From NCBI RefSeq assembly GCF_015319165.1, contig NZ_JADIVZ010000012.1:62001-126000 (forward strand): a DNA stretch of 64,000 bases, written 5' to 3'. Shown here piece by piece: positions 45,451-53,413 of the stretch. The notes beneath the pieces were generated by a model. That model did not search any database and was not told the origin of the DNA. It saw only the letters and a list, made by a program, of their open reading frames with translations. This DNA comes from Nocardioides acrostichi (GTDB taxonomy: Bacteria > Actinomycetota > Actinomycetes > Propionibacteriales > Nocardioidaceae). Each line of letters begins with the position of its first letter. The first letter of the stretch is position 1. The position numbers and the translations under genes are program-made.

Positions 45451-45486
45451 TTCATACTTAGGAAACCTTCAGCTCGGGAGCACCAG

Positions 45487-45780
45487 ATGAAGTTGGTCGC
45501 ACAAGGGGCTTTAGTCTGTTCCTGTGCACTCTCCTTCACGATGTTGTTAGTAGCGGGAAGCAGCCACGTGCGAGGGCTAGCCAAGTTTCGTGCCTCAATC
45601 GTGGCTCATGGTGTGGTGCCGTTCCGCCTTCATCGACCCGCAACCCTTGTGTTTGCTTGGGCTGAGGTGGGTGTGGGGATTGCGGGCATAGTAGGTATTG
45701 GCGCTTTCAGAACCGGGCCCTCGGTAGTATCACAGAAAGGACGTCGTCCCGCAGAGTTCAACACTTGCCTACAATTATAA
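45487..45780 (+). CDS. MauE/DoxX-like membrane protein, probably truncated
   Basis: A 97-residue protein. The first 75 residues look like the N-terminus of the MauE family (four-TM proteins that help form or deliver reducing power for disulfide-containing partners): a TM with CSCALSFTMLLVAGSSHVRG, then FRASIVAHGVVPFRLHRPAT, and LVFAWAEVGVGIAGIVGIG. Full-length members have about 150-180 residues and two further TMs; here the sequence changes to unrelated polar residues (GPSVVSQKGRRPAEFN) and stops. I infer truncation by deletion or frameshift after the second TM. Confidence 0.55.
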   Translation: MKLVAQGALVCSCALSFTMLLVAGSSHVRGLAKFRASIVAHGVVPFRLHRPATLVFAWAEVGVGIAGIVGIGAFRTGPSVVSQKGRRPAEFNTCLQL

Positions 45781-46002
45781 CCGGCGGGCATCGAGCTGCG
45801 CTGGCAAAAATGCGTGGTCATGGAAAGTCGACCTGTCTCCCGCCTGGCAGAACAAGAAGTCGAGGCGCTGCTCAGATGGACAGAGAATTACTCTTCGCGA
45901 CGGTGACGAGGTAGCCCGCGTGAACACCGCATGTCGCCAAATGCTTGGTGGACACGACCCCGCTGCAAGTAGTCTCCCATATAACCAATTTACACCTGAC
46001 GG

Positions 46003-47187
46003 ATGCGATCCGGGTGCGGGGAGCCCTGCTGGATGTTGAGCTGCCGGCCTGCCGTGTTCTTGATGCTTTGTATCGTCTGGGCGTCAGCTGGTTGTTCTGC
46101 GACTACTGATGACCGCCCTCATGTTCCGGCGAGCAACTCGCCCTCTCACTCCACAAGTGAAGACCCCTGCGACGCGACGGAAAATCCGAAGTACGTCAAT
46201 TCCGAGTCGACAGCGTCTCGCAAGACTGATTCGCTGCCTTTTCAGCTGGGTTTTGCAGGAGATATAGTGGCAGATGCCCTGCCATTGATGCGGAATCTGC
46301 CCGGGCACGTCGTCATGATCGCCTTTTGGGGTGAACCGGGAGCGGTCGAGCCCACCGTTGACACTCCACTGACGTTCTTGGGAGTGGACGGGGTATGGAG
46401 GAGTCTATCTGGGCGCGACATGGGAGGTACTTCGCAGTATCTGCAGCTGAGAAGCGGTTCCTTGAGTCCAGACGGTTCGCGGTGGCTTGTCACTTACGGC
46501 GATCGGACGCGTCTGCTGAACTTTCAGTCGGGTGAGCTGTCGCCCCCGCTGGTTCCGCCCACCGGCCGTTCCGTCGTGTCCTGGGCGCCGGATGGTCTGT
46601 CGTTTCTAATTCAGGTTCCTGGAGCTCGCCCAAGGCTCTTCGACCGGGACGGGAACAGACTCCCAGTCACGTTGCCGTTAGCGCGGAAAGAGCAGGGTGT
46701 CTTCGCCGCTAATGAGCAAACTGCGTTGTACGTAAGCGAGCGATCGAAAGATTCGGGAATGCAGTTCCTGATCAAAAGCTTTGATGTTTCGTCTACGGTT
46801 ACAGTCACTAAATCGTGCGTCGCGCGTTTAGGGATCGACCGCGGAAAGACGGGTGTTTTGGCAGTCAATAGAAGTGAGTTGCTACTTAGCGGCCCGCAGA
46901 GAACCGGTAGTCGTCCCACCTTTGAGTTTGTTCTCTTGAGCCTACATAACGGCACCGTCTTGCACGATATCGCGGTCAAGGGCTACGTACCTTTCTATGA
47001 TCAGCCCCTAGCGCCTACACTTATTGCCGCCGGTGTCCAGGGTGGCCCTACCAGGCTAAGTGTGCTGGATCTTAAGTCATCAAATGTTGTTGATATCGCG
47101 CGGCTGCTCAGTTATAAGCAGTCCGGTTACGAGAATCACGCTTCGAGTGTTTTCGCCTCTCAACTGTTACGGCGATCGCTGCGATGA
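46003..47187 (+). CDS. Secreted lipoprotein with predicted beta-propeller-like body
   Basis: A 394-residue protein; the first ATG is at 46003 but an ATG at 46036 (MLSCRPAVFLMLCIV) gives a cleaner signal peptide ending in WASAGC, a lipobox, followed by a Ser/Thr-rich linker. The body has repeated blade-like phrases: LQLRSGSLSPDGSRWLVTYG, SVVSWAPDGLSFLIQVPGAR, PRLFDRDGNRLP, in the style of WD40/TolB propellers (S-P-D-G). No enzyme motif. The gene is AT-richer than the window average, with codons such as TTA and AAT rare elsewhere, which suggests transfer. It overlaps the next membrane-protein gene by 4 bp. Confidence 0.75.
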   Translation: MRSGCGEPCWMLSCRPAVFLMLCIVWASAGCSATTDDRPHVPASNSPSHSTSEDPCDATENPKYVNSESTASRKTDSLPFQLGFAGDIVADALPLMRNLPGHVVMIAFWGEPGAVEPTVDTPLTFLGVDGVWRSLSGRDMGGTSQYLQLRSGSLSPDGSRWLVTYGDRTRLLNFQSGELSPPLVPPTGRSVVSWAPDGLSFLIQVPGARPRLFDRDGNRLPVTLPLARKEQGVFAANEQTALYVSERSKDSGMQFLIKSFDVSSTVTVTKSCVARLGIDRGKTGVLAVNRSELLLSGPQRTGSRPTFEFVLLSLHNGTVLHDIAVKGYVPFYDQPLAPTLIAAGVQGGPTRLSVLDLKSSNVVDIARLLSYKQSGYENHASSVFASQLLRRSLR

Positions 47188-47951
47188 GCTTAAGCCCAGT
47201 AAGTAGCGTCCCATGGCACAGGCACCCCACTGTTTATGCGATTCTGATATTGTCATTGCTTCTGTTTGTCCCTGCATCGCTCGTTATGTCTGGACATACT
47301 GCGGTTGCCGGCGCAACATGGTGGGTGCTGTTTGCACTTGCGGCAGCGTACTCATTGTCAGGGTCTGTTTGAAGTCACAACTCAGCTATGCTGATCTCGT
47401 CGGTCTGGCGAGGCCTCGGTCGCTCGTACTTCATAGCCGGTCTGCTGGTCGGCGGTGCAACAATGGCGTTTGCGCTGTGGTTGCTCGGTGCCAGCACGCT
47501 GCGCTGGTGGTTGAACTGGGATCCCCAGATTCAAACTTTTGTCCTGGCTGCGCTTCTATTGGGCAGTCTGGGAGTGGGACGACCTCCGATGTCTCGGAGA
47601 TTGTCCCAGAATCGAAGGCAGGTACCCCAGGCAGTTTCGCGGCGTGGGCCGCGGCTGGGGGGTTTGCAGTTTGGCTTTGAGATGGGGACAGGTGCAAGGA
47701 CATTCATGCCAACCGTTTTGCCTCATCTGTTGGTATTGGGTGTTGTGCTATTTCTTTCTGTCGGTACTTCGCTTTTAGTGGGCCTCGGTTTCGGCATTGG
47801 TCGATCCCTGGTTCCACTCCTTCGCTCGTATGATGATTTTGACCTAGAGTGGTCAGAGGCATTCACTCGGGTGGAGACATGGTTTTGGAGGGCCGTCTTA
47901 CTTGTTGCCGTAGCAGGTCTGACATTCCGCACTGTGTATTTGCACCAGTGA
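47184..47951 (+). pseudogene. Membrane protein gene split by an in-frame TGA
   Basis: ATG 47184 overlaps the lipoprotein stop (ATGA) and encodes 62 residues with two TMs (TVYAILILSLLLFVPASLVM; TWWVLFALAAAYSLSGSV), stopped by TGA 47370-47372. The same frame continues after it and restarts at ATG 47388 for 187 residues with about four TMs (SYFIAGLLVGGATMAFALWL; FVLAALLLGSLGVG; PTVLPHLLVLGVVLFLSVGT; AVLLVAVAGLTFRTVYL) and GFEMGTGARTF, GFGIGRS. The joined 255-codon product resembles actinobacterial six-TM proteins with a central G-x-G-x-x-T and G-F-G-I-G-R. So this is one gene with a nonsense codon, or two translated pieces. Confidence 0.6.
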
Positions 47952-48019
47952 GTCCTTAAACGTGTCGATGTTAGCGGAATGCGGTTTATGCGAATCGAGG
48001 GTGTAGGAGCTGGGGTATA

Positions 48020-48135
48020 AAGCCGCCTCTTTCGAGAGCAGGCAGCGGTCGATGTAGTCCGTGAGCTTCCCGACTTTGAGCGCGGATCCGCGCAAGTGTT
48101 CGAGGCGCCCATCGCTAGCCTCTTGGGGGCGTTTC
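48020..48135 (-). pseudogene. C-terminal scrap of an ISL3-like transposase
   Basis: On the minus strand the frame gives EASDGRLEHLRGSALKVGKL followed by TDYIDRCLLSKEA. From memory this resembles the end of ISL3-type transposases (EA-NGRLEHLRGSALGFRNLT-YIARSLL). Only about 38 residues match; upstream sequence in this frame (48140-48494) is not transposase-like and no terminal repeats are seen. The 610-bp interval 47952-48562 holds nothing else I can support. Confidence 0.5.
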
Positions 48136-48537
48136 TGGTGTCGGCCTGTCGAAGCGGGAAGGCCGATGGACTGCAAGTGATCCGGGTGACCGGCGGTTTC
48201 AGCCGCCGAGATATTCCGCGTGTTGAGGCGCGAATGAGGAGGAGCCGGATAAGTGAAAGTTCTACTTAGCTGCGAGCTGGACGGTGCGAACGACCTGAAG
48301 CATATTGGGGCGTAAAGAAGATGATTGTGCAACATGCAATCAGTTGCGAGAAACCTCTCCGCTCCCCGTGGTTCATCGAGACCGAGGAGAAGGTCCAGAC
48401 TTGGCACGGACGGGTGAAATTGGTAACCGACAAGAACAATCACTGATTCATGATGAAAATCTCCAATCCATATCGGTGCTGGTTGGAAAGACAATCTGAA
48501 CCTGGCTCAAAGAGCGACTCTAGGTTCTTGATTTCGC

Positions 48538-48548
48538 GGGGGGGGGGG
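48538..48548 (+). repeat. Run of eleven G residues
   Basis: An uninterrupted G11 tract directly upstream (14 bp) of the ATG at 48563. It is the longest homopolymer in the window. It could vary in length by slippage and alter expression of the next gene, or could mark an assembly or sequencing uncertainty. Confidence 0.9.
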
Positions 48549-48562
48549 ATTGTAGATAGAGA

Positions 48563-48973
48563 ATGCCCCGACTTGCCGCCTACAAATGTTTCCTGCAGCG
48601 TAAATGGTTGGTGGAGCTGTGGGTAGAGCAGCACCCGGTGTTCGGGCTCCTTCGTCCACGGGATCAGTCGCACCTGCATGAGTACTTTGTGCCGAGCTGG
48701 ACAGTCCTAACGGATGCTGAGCTACTCGCGCATCGCCAACAGGTGACTACCGAGCAACCGAGCCTGCCGCAGTGTGCCGGTCGTGCGCTGCGGAAGCTGC
48801 AGCGCCAGTGGGCGATCGTCATACCGAGCCGAGCAGCATCGGCTCCGCCCCGGAAGCGGAGAGCAGTTGTCACGATCGCCGTGGTGCGGCCAGAGATCGA
48901 TGTCGATGGCATGGCGCGAGCACTCCTCAAAGCAGCTGAGGAGCTTGGCAAGCAGGGCGACGTCACGAGCTGA
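48563..48973 (+). CDS. Hypothetical protein of the island's right border
   Basis: A 136-residue protein of unknown function. Visible pattern: HLHEYFVPSWTVLTDAELLA, HRQQVTTEQPSLPQCAGRAL, RKLQRQWAIV, then a basic PRKRRAVV and a C-terminal helix (DVDGMARALLKAAEELGKQG). GC content returns to the level of the surrounding chromosome. It is convergent with the HTH gene and overlaps it by 11 bp. Similar small proteins occur next to HTH/recombinase genes in actinobacterial elements as far as I recall, without known role. Confidence 0.6.
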   Translation: MPRLAAYKCFLQRKWLVELWVEQHPVFGLLRPRDQSHLHEYFVPSWTVLTDAELLAHRQQVTTEQPSLPQCAGRALRKLQRQWAIVIPSRAASAPPRKRRAVVTIAVVRPEIDVDGMARALLKAAEELGKQGDVTS

Positions 48974-49379
48974 GCGATGACCGTGCAGCGCGACGTAGCG
49001 CTCGTTGAACCGAGCTTCGACTACAGCCGAAGTGCTCACCGATGTCCGCCGTGTTGAGTCCCTGGGCTTTGAGCTGAAGGAGTTCGGCCTGCCGAGATTC
49101 GGGGATGCGGTAGTGGTTGGGGCTCTTGATGCCACGTCGGTTCAGGTGGCGCGTCGCGGTCTGGGTGTTGATGTTGAACTCCTTTGCCACCTCGTTGACC
49201 GACAGGCCGGATTGATAGCGCTCGACCAGGTTGTCGACCTGCTCGCGTTGCAGGCGGACCTGGTGCTGGCGGGGCCTGCCTGGGCGGTCAACGGGGGTGT
49301 CGAAGGGGCCGTCGGCCACAAGGGTGGCAGCCTGACCCCAGACACTTTGGGTCCAACGTTGCGTCAGTTGGCCCGCCAT
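48963..49379 (-). CDS. Two-HTH DNA-binding protein, resolvase C-terminal-like
   Basis: A 138-residue protein. After a non-conserved N-terminus and a GRPRQHQ linker there are two helix-turn-helix units: QVDNLVERYQSGLSVNEVAK, EFNINTQTATRHLNRRGIKS, and RQAELLQLKAQGLNTADIGE, HFGCSRSSVQRALRRA. The arrangement resembles the DNA-binding tail of small serine resolvases without the catalytic domain. It may be an orphan regulator or a recombinase remnant. Start ATG 49379 directly follows an inverted repeat that could be its own operator. Confidence 0.7.
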   Translation of the reverse strand: MAGQLTQRWTQSVWGQAATLVADGPFDTPVDRPGRPRQHQVRLQREQVDNLVERYQSGLSVNEVAKEFNINTQTATRHLNRRGIKSPNHYRIPESRQAELLQLKAQGLNTADIGEHFGCSRSSVQRALRRAARSSLSS

Positions 49380-49380
49380 G

Positions 49381-49404
49381 GGCTACAGACGAAAATCTGT
49401 AACC
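49381..49404. promoter_or_regulatory. Inverted repeat at the start of the HTH gene (right border)
   Basis: GGCTACAGA-CGAAAA-TCTGTAACC: 9-bp arms with one mismatch and a 6-bp spacer, beginning one base before the HTH start codon. It fits an operator for autoregulation, or a recombination site at the island's right edge. Confidence 0.6.
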
Positions 49405-49511
49405 CGAGAGACGAAAGTCCCAGCGAAGCCGTCTGGTGGCCCGGAAGCGGGTCCACGGGGCGGCATCGCTGCTTCCCGACCCGATTCCGCCTACGGGCCA
49501 GGGTCGCGAGC

Positions 49512-50234
49512 ATGACGACCGGCGCGTGGAGCCTCGCCACCGACCTCGCGCCCATGGGTGTTCTTCGCGCGTCGATCAACCTGGGTAATCCCGTGCTGGC
49601 ACGGGGCAGCGCGCAGGATCCCGGTGGCGTCACCGTCGACCTCGCGCGAGAGGTGGGCGGGCGGCTCGGCCTGCCGGTCGAACTGGTCTGCTTCGACGCG
49701 GCTCGCAAGTCCTTGGAGGCCATGACGGCGGGCGACGCTGACATCTGCTTCCTCGCCATCGATCCCGCCCGCGAGGCGGAGGTCGCATTCACGGCGCCGT
49801 ACGTCGTGATCGAAGGCGTGTTCGTGGTTCCTGCGGACTCGGCCGTCCAGACGCTTGCCGACATCGACCGGTCCGGCGTCCGGATCGGGGTGAAGCGCGG
49901 CTCGGCCTACGACCTCTACCTCACTCGCACCCTCCAGCACGCCGACGTGGTGCGGGGCGAAGAGGGCGTCGACGTGTTCCTCGACGAGGAACTGGACGTG
50001 GCGGCGGGAATCCGTCAGCCGATGACGGCCTTCGTGCAGGAGCGGGCAGACGTGCGCCTGTTCGACGAGCGGTTCATGCAGATCCAGCAGGCGGTGGGCA
50101 CCACGAAGTCGCGTCGACCGGAAACCGTGGCGTTCTTGCGTGCGACCGTCGAAAACCTCAAGGTCAATGGCTTCGTGTCCGAGGCGCTACGTCGGTCGGG
50201 ACAGGCTGACGCGGCCGTCGCTGCACCCGCCTGA
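49512..50234 (+). CDS. Periplasmic-binding-fold protein (SBP_bac_3) lacking a signal peptide
   Basis: A 240-residue protein of the amino-acid-binding (family 3) fold: LRASINLGNPVLARGSAQDP, GGVTVDLAREVGGRLGLPVE, AGDADICFLAIDPAREAEVA, FTAPYVVIEGVFVVPADSAV, DRSGVRIGVKRGSAYDLYLT. This covers both lobes. It starts MTTGAWSLATDLAPMG with no signal sequence or lipobox, so it is presumably cytoplasmic or a sensor/enzyme-like derivative. No ABC permease is adjacent. It is the first core-like gene after the island. Confidence 0.85.
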   Translation: MTTGAWSLATDLAPMGVLRASINLGNPVLARGSAQDPGGVTVDLAREVGGRLGLPVELVCFDAARKSLEAMTAGDADICFLAIDPAREAEVAFTAPYVVIEGVFVVPADSAVQTLADIDRSGVRIGVKRGSAYDLYLTRTLQHADVVRGEEGVDVFLDEELDVAAGIRQPMTAFVQERADVRLFDERFMQIQQAVGTTKSRRPETVAFLRATVENLKVNGFVSEALRRSGQADAAVAAPA

Positions 50235-50282
50235 GTACTGCTGCTCAGGTCGCCGCGCGTCGGCGCTCGCTAGCGTCCGGCC

Positions 50283-50483
50283 ATGCCCAGCAGGCCCGAC
50301 GACGGCATCCTCTCGGCGATCCTCGACGGCGAGGATCGGTCGCGGCCTCCGACGAGGAGCAGCCTTCGCGCGGTCTGGGCAGCGAGTGGCCTTCTCGTGG
50401 TGTGCGTGCTCCTCGTCGCCCTGAGCCTGGCGCACGGTCTGTCCCGGATTCTCGACTGGATATCGCAGTTCCCCTACGGCTGA
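50283..50483 (+). CDS. Small single-pass membrane protein
   Basis: A 66-residue protein: a polar N-terminus (PSRPDDGILSAILDGEDRSR), one TM at about residues 31-52 (WAASGLLVVCVLLVALSLAH), and a short tail. ATG 50283. No family recognised. It lies 15 bp before the NERD gene in the same direction. Confidence 0.6.
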   Translation: MPSRPDDGILSAILDGEDRSRPPTRSSLRAVWAASGLLVVCVLLVALSLAHGLSRILDWISQFPYG

Positions 50484-50497
50484 ACAAGCGCGGGCCC

Positions 50498-51292
50498 GTG
50501 CCTGTGATCGAGCGGTCGGGCTTCGGTGGAACGCCCCGCTCGCTTCGGTGCCGTGGGCTAGACCCGGGACACCTCACGATCGACGAGCCGCACCCGGAGG
50601 GCCCCGAACTCCTGACCTCACTGACGCAAGCCGTCACGGCGTGGCGCGAGCAGGAGGAGCCCGCCCGCCCCTGGGTCGACCTCGCGACGAAGGCGGCCGG
50701 AGCCGAGGCGCGAGATCGCGCCCGGTCGGCTCACGCCGCAGCGCCGTTGCGCTCGACCCTGGCGCGGGTGGTCGGCGTCCACACCGAGGAGCGGGCCTGG
50801 CGGATCGGTGCTGACGGCGAGGAACTCGTGGCGGCGCGACTCGAGAAGGTCGTCCGGAAGGATCCGCGCTGGCGGGTGCTGCACGCGATCCCGGTCGGCA
50901 CCCGCGGTTCCGACATCGACCACCTCGTGCTCGGGCCCGGCGGCGTGTTCACCATCAACACCAAGCACCATCCGCGGGCCAAGGTCTGGGTCTCGGGCGA
51001 CACGTTCATGGTCGATGGCCACAAGCAGCCCTATATCCGCAACAGTCGGCACGAAGCGAAGCGCGCCTCGGCTCTGCTCGAGGCCGCGAGTGGGGTTCCG
51101 GTGCGCGTGGAGGGTCTGGTCGTGACGGTCAACGCGACCGATCTGGTGGTCAAGAACCAGCCGAAGGGCGTACACGTCACCTGGCGGAGGAATCTCAGCA
51201 GTTGGCTCCTTGCCCTGGGTGACATCCTCGACGAGCCCACCGTCACCGCTTTGTACGACGCCGCTCGCCGCTCGACCACCTGGCGGCCCTGA
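50498..51292 (+). CDS. NERD (nuclease-related domain) protein
   Basis: A 264-residue protein. The NERD core lies at about residues 100-210: RIGADGEELVAARLEKVVRK, RVLHAIPVGTRGSDIDHLVL, GPGGVFTINTKHHPRAKVWV. The conserved D-I-D-H-L and N-T-K are the NERD form of the PD-(D/E)xK nuclease signature. The upstream part is helical (TAWREQEEPARPWVDLATKA). GTG 50498 is chosen because it follows the preceding gene; the long open frame to 50402 overlaps it. NERD proteins are linked to DNA processing; substrate unknown. Confidence 0.88.
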   Translation: MPVIERSGFGGTPRSLRCRGLDPGHLTIDEPHPEGPELLTSLTQAVTAWREQEEPARPWVDLATKAAGAEARDRARSAHAAAPLRSTLARVVGVHTEERAWRIGADGEELVAARLEKVVRKDPRWRVLHAIPVGTRGSDIDHLVLGPGGVFTINTKHHPRAKVWVSGDTFMVDGHKQPYIRNSRHEAKRASALLEAASGVPVRVEGLVVTVNATDLVVKNQPKGVHVTWRRNLSSWLLALGDILDEPTVTALYDAARRSTTWRP

Positions 51293-51361
51293 AGCTCGCG
51301 GGCCGGCAGGCACCTCCAAGGCGGTGGCGCAGCCCACGGTGAGCGAGGCATCCTTGGCCCG

Positions 51362-52039
51362 ATGTCTCGGATCCGAGCCTGGTACGCCGCGCACCCCCAG
51401 CCCGTCTGGGCGGGGGCAGGCCTCGTGGTGCTTGCGGTGATGGTGCTGTTCGCGGCGTCCGGTGCCCGGGAGGCCGCACCTGAGCAGGCGACGCCGGCCC
51501 GCGCGGTGGCGCCGCCCCAGCGGGTGCAACCCGGCGTGGTGCTGACGCCGCCGGCGCCCTCGCCCAGCGTCGACACGACGGCCGCCGCGAGCGTCGTCTA
51601 CGAGCCCGGCGTGACGCGGCGGCTGATCGTGCCACGTCTCGGCGTCGACGCCCCGGTGCTGAGCATCGAGGCCCCCGGTGGCGTGCTCACCCCGCCATCA
51701 GACCCGCAGACCATCGGCGTGTGGGCGGCCGGCGCGCAACCCGGCGACGCGACCGGCAGTGCGCTCGTGGTCGGTCACACGGTGCACACCGGCGGCGGAG
51801 CGCTCGACGACCTCGAGACCATGCGGGCCGGTGACCCGGTGCGGTTCGAGGACGGCGGCAGCACGCTCGCCTACCGGGTCAGCGACGTGCAGGTCTACAG
51901 CAAGGGCACCATCGCCAGCGACGCCCAGCAGCTGTTCAGTCAGAGTGTGCCCGGCCGCCTGGTCATCTTGACCTGCGAGGACTGGGACGGCACCGGCTAC
52001 CTCTCCAACGTCGTGGTGACGGCCGATCCGGTGGGCTAG
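51362..52039 (+). CDS. Class F sortase-like protein
   Basis: A 225-residue membrane-anchored transpeptidase-like protein: TM at residues 14-34 (VWAGAGLVVLAVMVLFAAS), Pro/Ala linker, and sortase barrel with RRLIVPRLGVDAPVLSIE, catalytic H139 in VVGHTVH and C205 in ILTCEDW. The usual class F segment after the Cys is Y-R-D-N; here it reads GYLSNVVVT, so the expected catalytic Arg position is Leu. This is seen in a subset of actinobacterial relatives as far as I recall, but activity cannot be assumed. No LPXTG-type substrate gene is adjacent. Confidence 0.85.
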   Translation: MSRIRAWYAAHPQPVWAGAGLVVLAVMVLFAASGAREAAPEQATPARAVAPPQRVQPGVVLTPPAPSPSVDTTAAASVVYEPGVTRRLIVPRLGVDAPVLSIEAPGGVLTPPSDPQTIGVWAAGAQPGDATGSALVVGHTVHTGGGALDDLETMRAGDPVRFEDGGSTLAYRVSDVQVYSKGTIASDAQQLFSQSVPGRLVILTCEDWDGTGYLSNVVVTADPVG

Positions 52040-52054
52040 GGGTTACCAGATCCT

Positions 52055-52432
52055 CTAACCCTGCGAGGTCGGCCGGTCGAGGCACACGGCCACGAGCTCG
52101 CCGGGCGCGTCGCCGTTCTGGGCGGCCCAGCCGCGATCGAACGACACCAGCTCGAGGTGACCCTCCGGGGTGCGCAGCAGCGCGGACGCCGGGATAGCGG
52201 TGTCGCCGAACCCGCTGGTGGAGCATTGGTGCTGCCCCATGAGGCGCACCAACGCCGGATCCACCTTCTGCACCGGGGTGGGTGTCGCGCTGGGGGCGGC
52301 GGTGGTCGTGCCACCGAGGGCGTTGAACGAGGCCGTGACGGCGACGACGGCGAACACGGCGCCGACGATGAACGCCTTGACCAGGCCGAGGATCCGCAGC
52401 GACTGCCGGCGGTCGGGGAGGGTGACGTCCAT
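52055..52432 (-). CDS. Membrane-anchored hypothetical protein
   Basis: A 125-residue protein with a short cytoplasmic N-terminus (MDVTLPDRRQSLRIL), one TM at about 17-38 (LVKAFIVGAVFAVVAVTASF), a Thr/Pro/Ala linker, and a small extracytoplasmic domain (VRLMGQHQCSTSGFGDTAIP, ELVSFDRGWAAQNGDAPGEL, VAVCLDR) with two Cys that could form a disulfide. ATG 52432. No known family; convergent with the sortase gene and divergent from the MoxR gene. Confidence 0.6.
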   Translation of the reverse strand: MDVTLPDRRQSLRILGLVKAFIVGAVFAVVAVTASFNALGGTTTAAPSATPTPVQKVDPALVRLMGQHQCSTSGFGDTAIPASALLRTPEGHLELVSFDRGWAAQNGDAPGELVAVCLDRPTSQG

Positions 52433-52534
52433 GCCTGGGCAACGAGCCCCGGCCCGCACGGGTCACGCTGGTGTAGACCATCGTGAGCAACCCCACAGAC
52501 CCTGCCGCCCCCGGTCGTGGGCGAGGATGAGGCC

Positions 52535-53409
<875 letters not shown>

Positions 53410-53413
<4 letters not shown>

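Larger units (their letters stand above)
44515..45486. other. Region of 970 bp without a secure gene
   Basis: The stretch contains no confidently identifiable gene. A plus-strand frame around 44740-44830 encodes GVWREIAKEIARSAPLG, faintly like the start of a GntR regulator, but ends at once at TAG. Plus-strand 44703-45008 is open for 101 codons but its Arg-rich composition looks like chance. The one candidate is the minus-strand 90-residue frame at 45058-45330, listed separately. The 3' part holds a palindrome and promoter for the MauE-like gene. Confidence 0.6.
39411..49410. mobile_element. Accessory island (decayed integrative element) next to tRNA-Ser
   Basis: Limits are approximate. Left border: tRNA-Ser with a serine recombinase directly against it. 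Right border: a small HTH gene, after which core-like genes resume at 49512. Content supports mobility: recombinase, RHH protein, replication-relaxation protein, TraD/TraG-like ATPase, transposase remnant. GC content from about 43.75 to 48.6 kb is clearly lower than the rest of the window and several genes are truncated or interrupted. I could not find a second copy of the tRNA 3' end near the right border, so the attachment repeat remains unidentified and excision cannot be assumed. Confidence 0.75.

Noticed and set aside
45781-46002. Continuation of the MauE-like protein in another frame
   Set aside because: I translated the following 200 bases in the other two plus-strand frames; neither gives MauE-like TM segments, so I cannot call a simple frameshift.
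47898-48494. 198-residue minus-strand protein
   Set aside because: Only about 38 residues (48020-48135) look like a real protein family (transposase tail); the rest is without pattern and part overlaps the membrane-protein gene.
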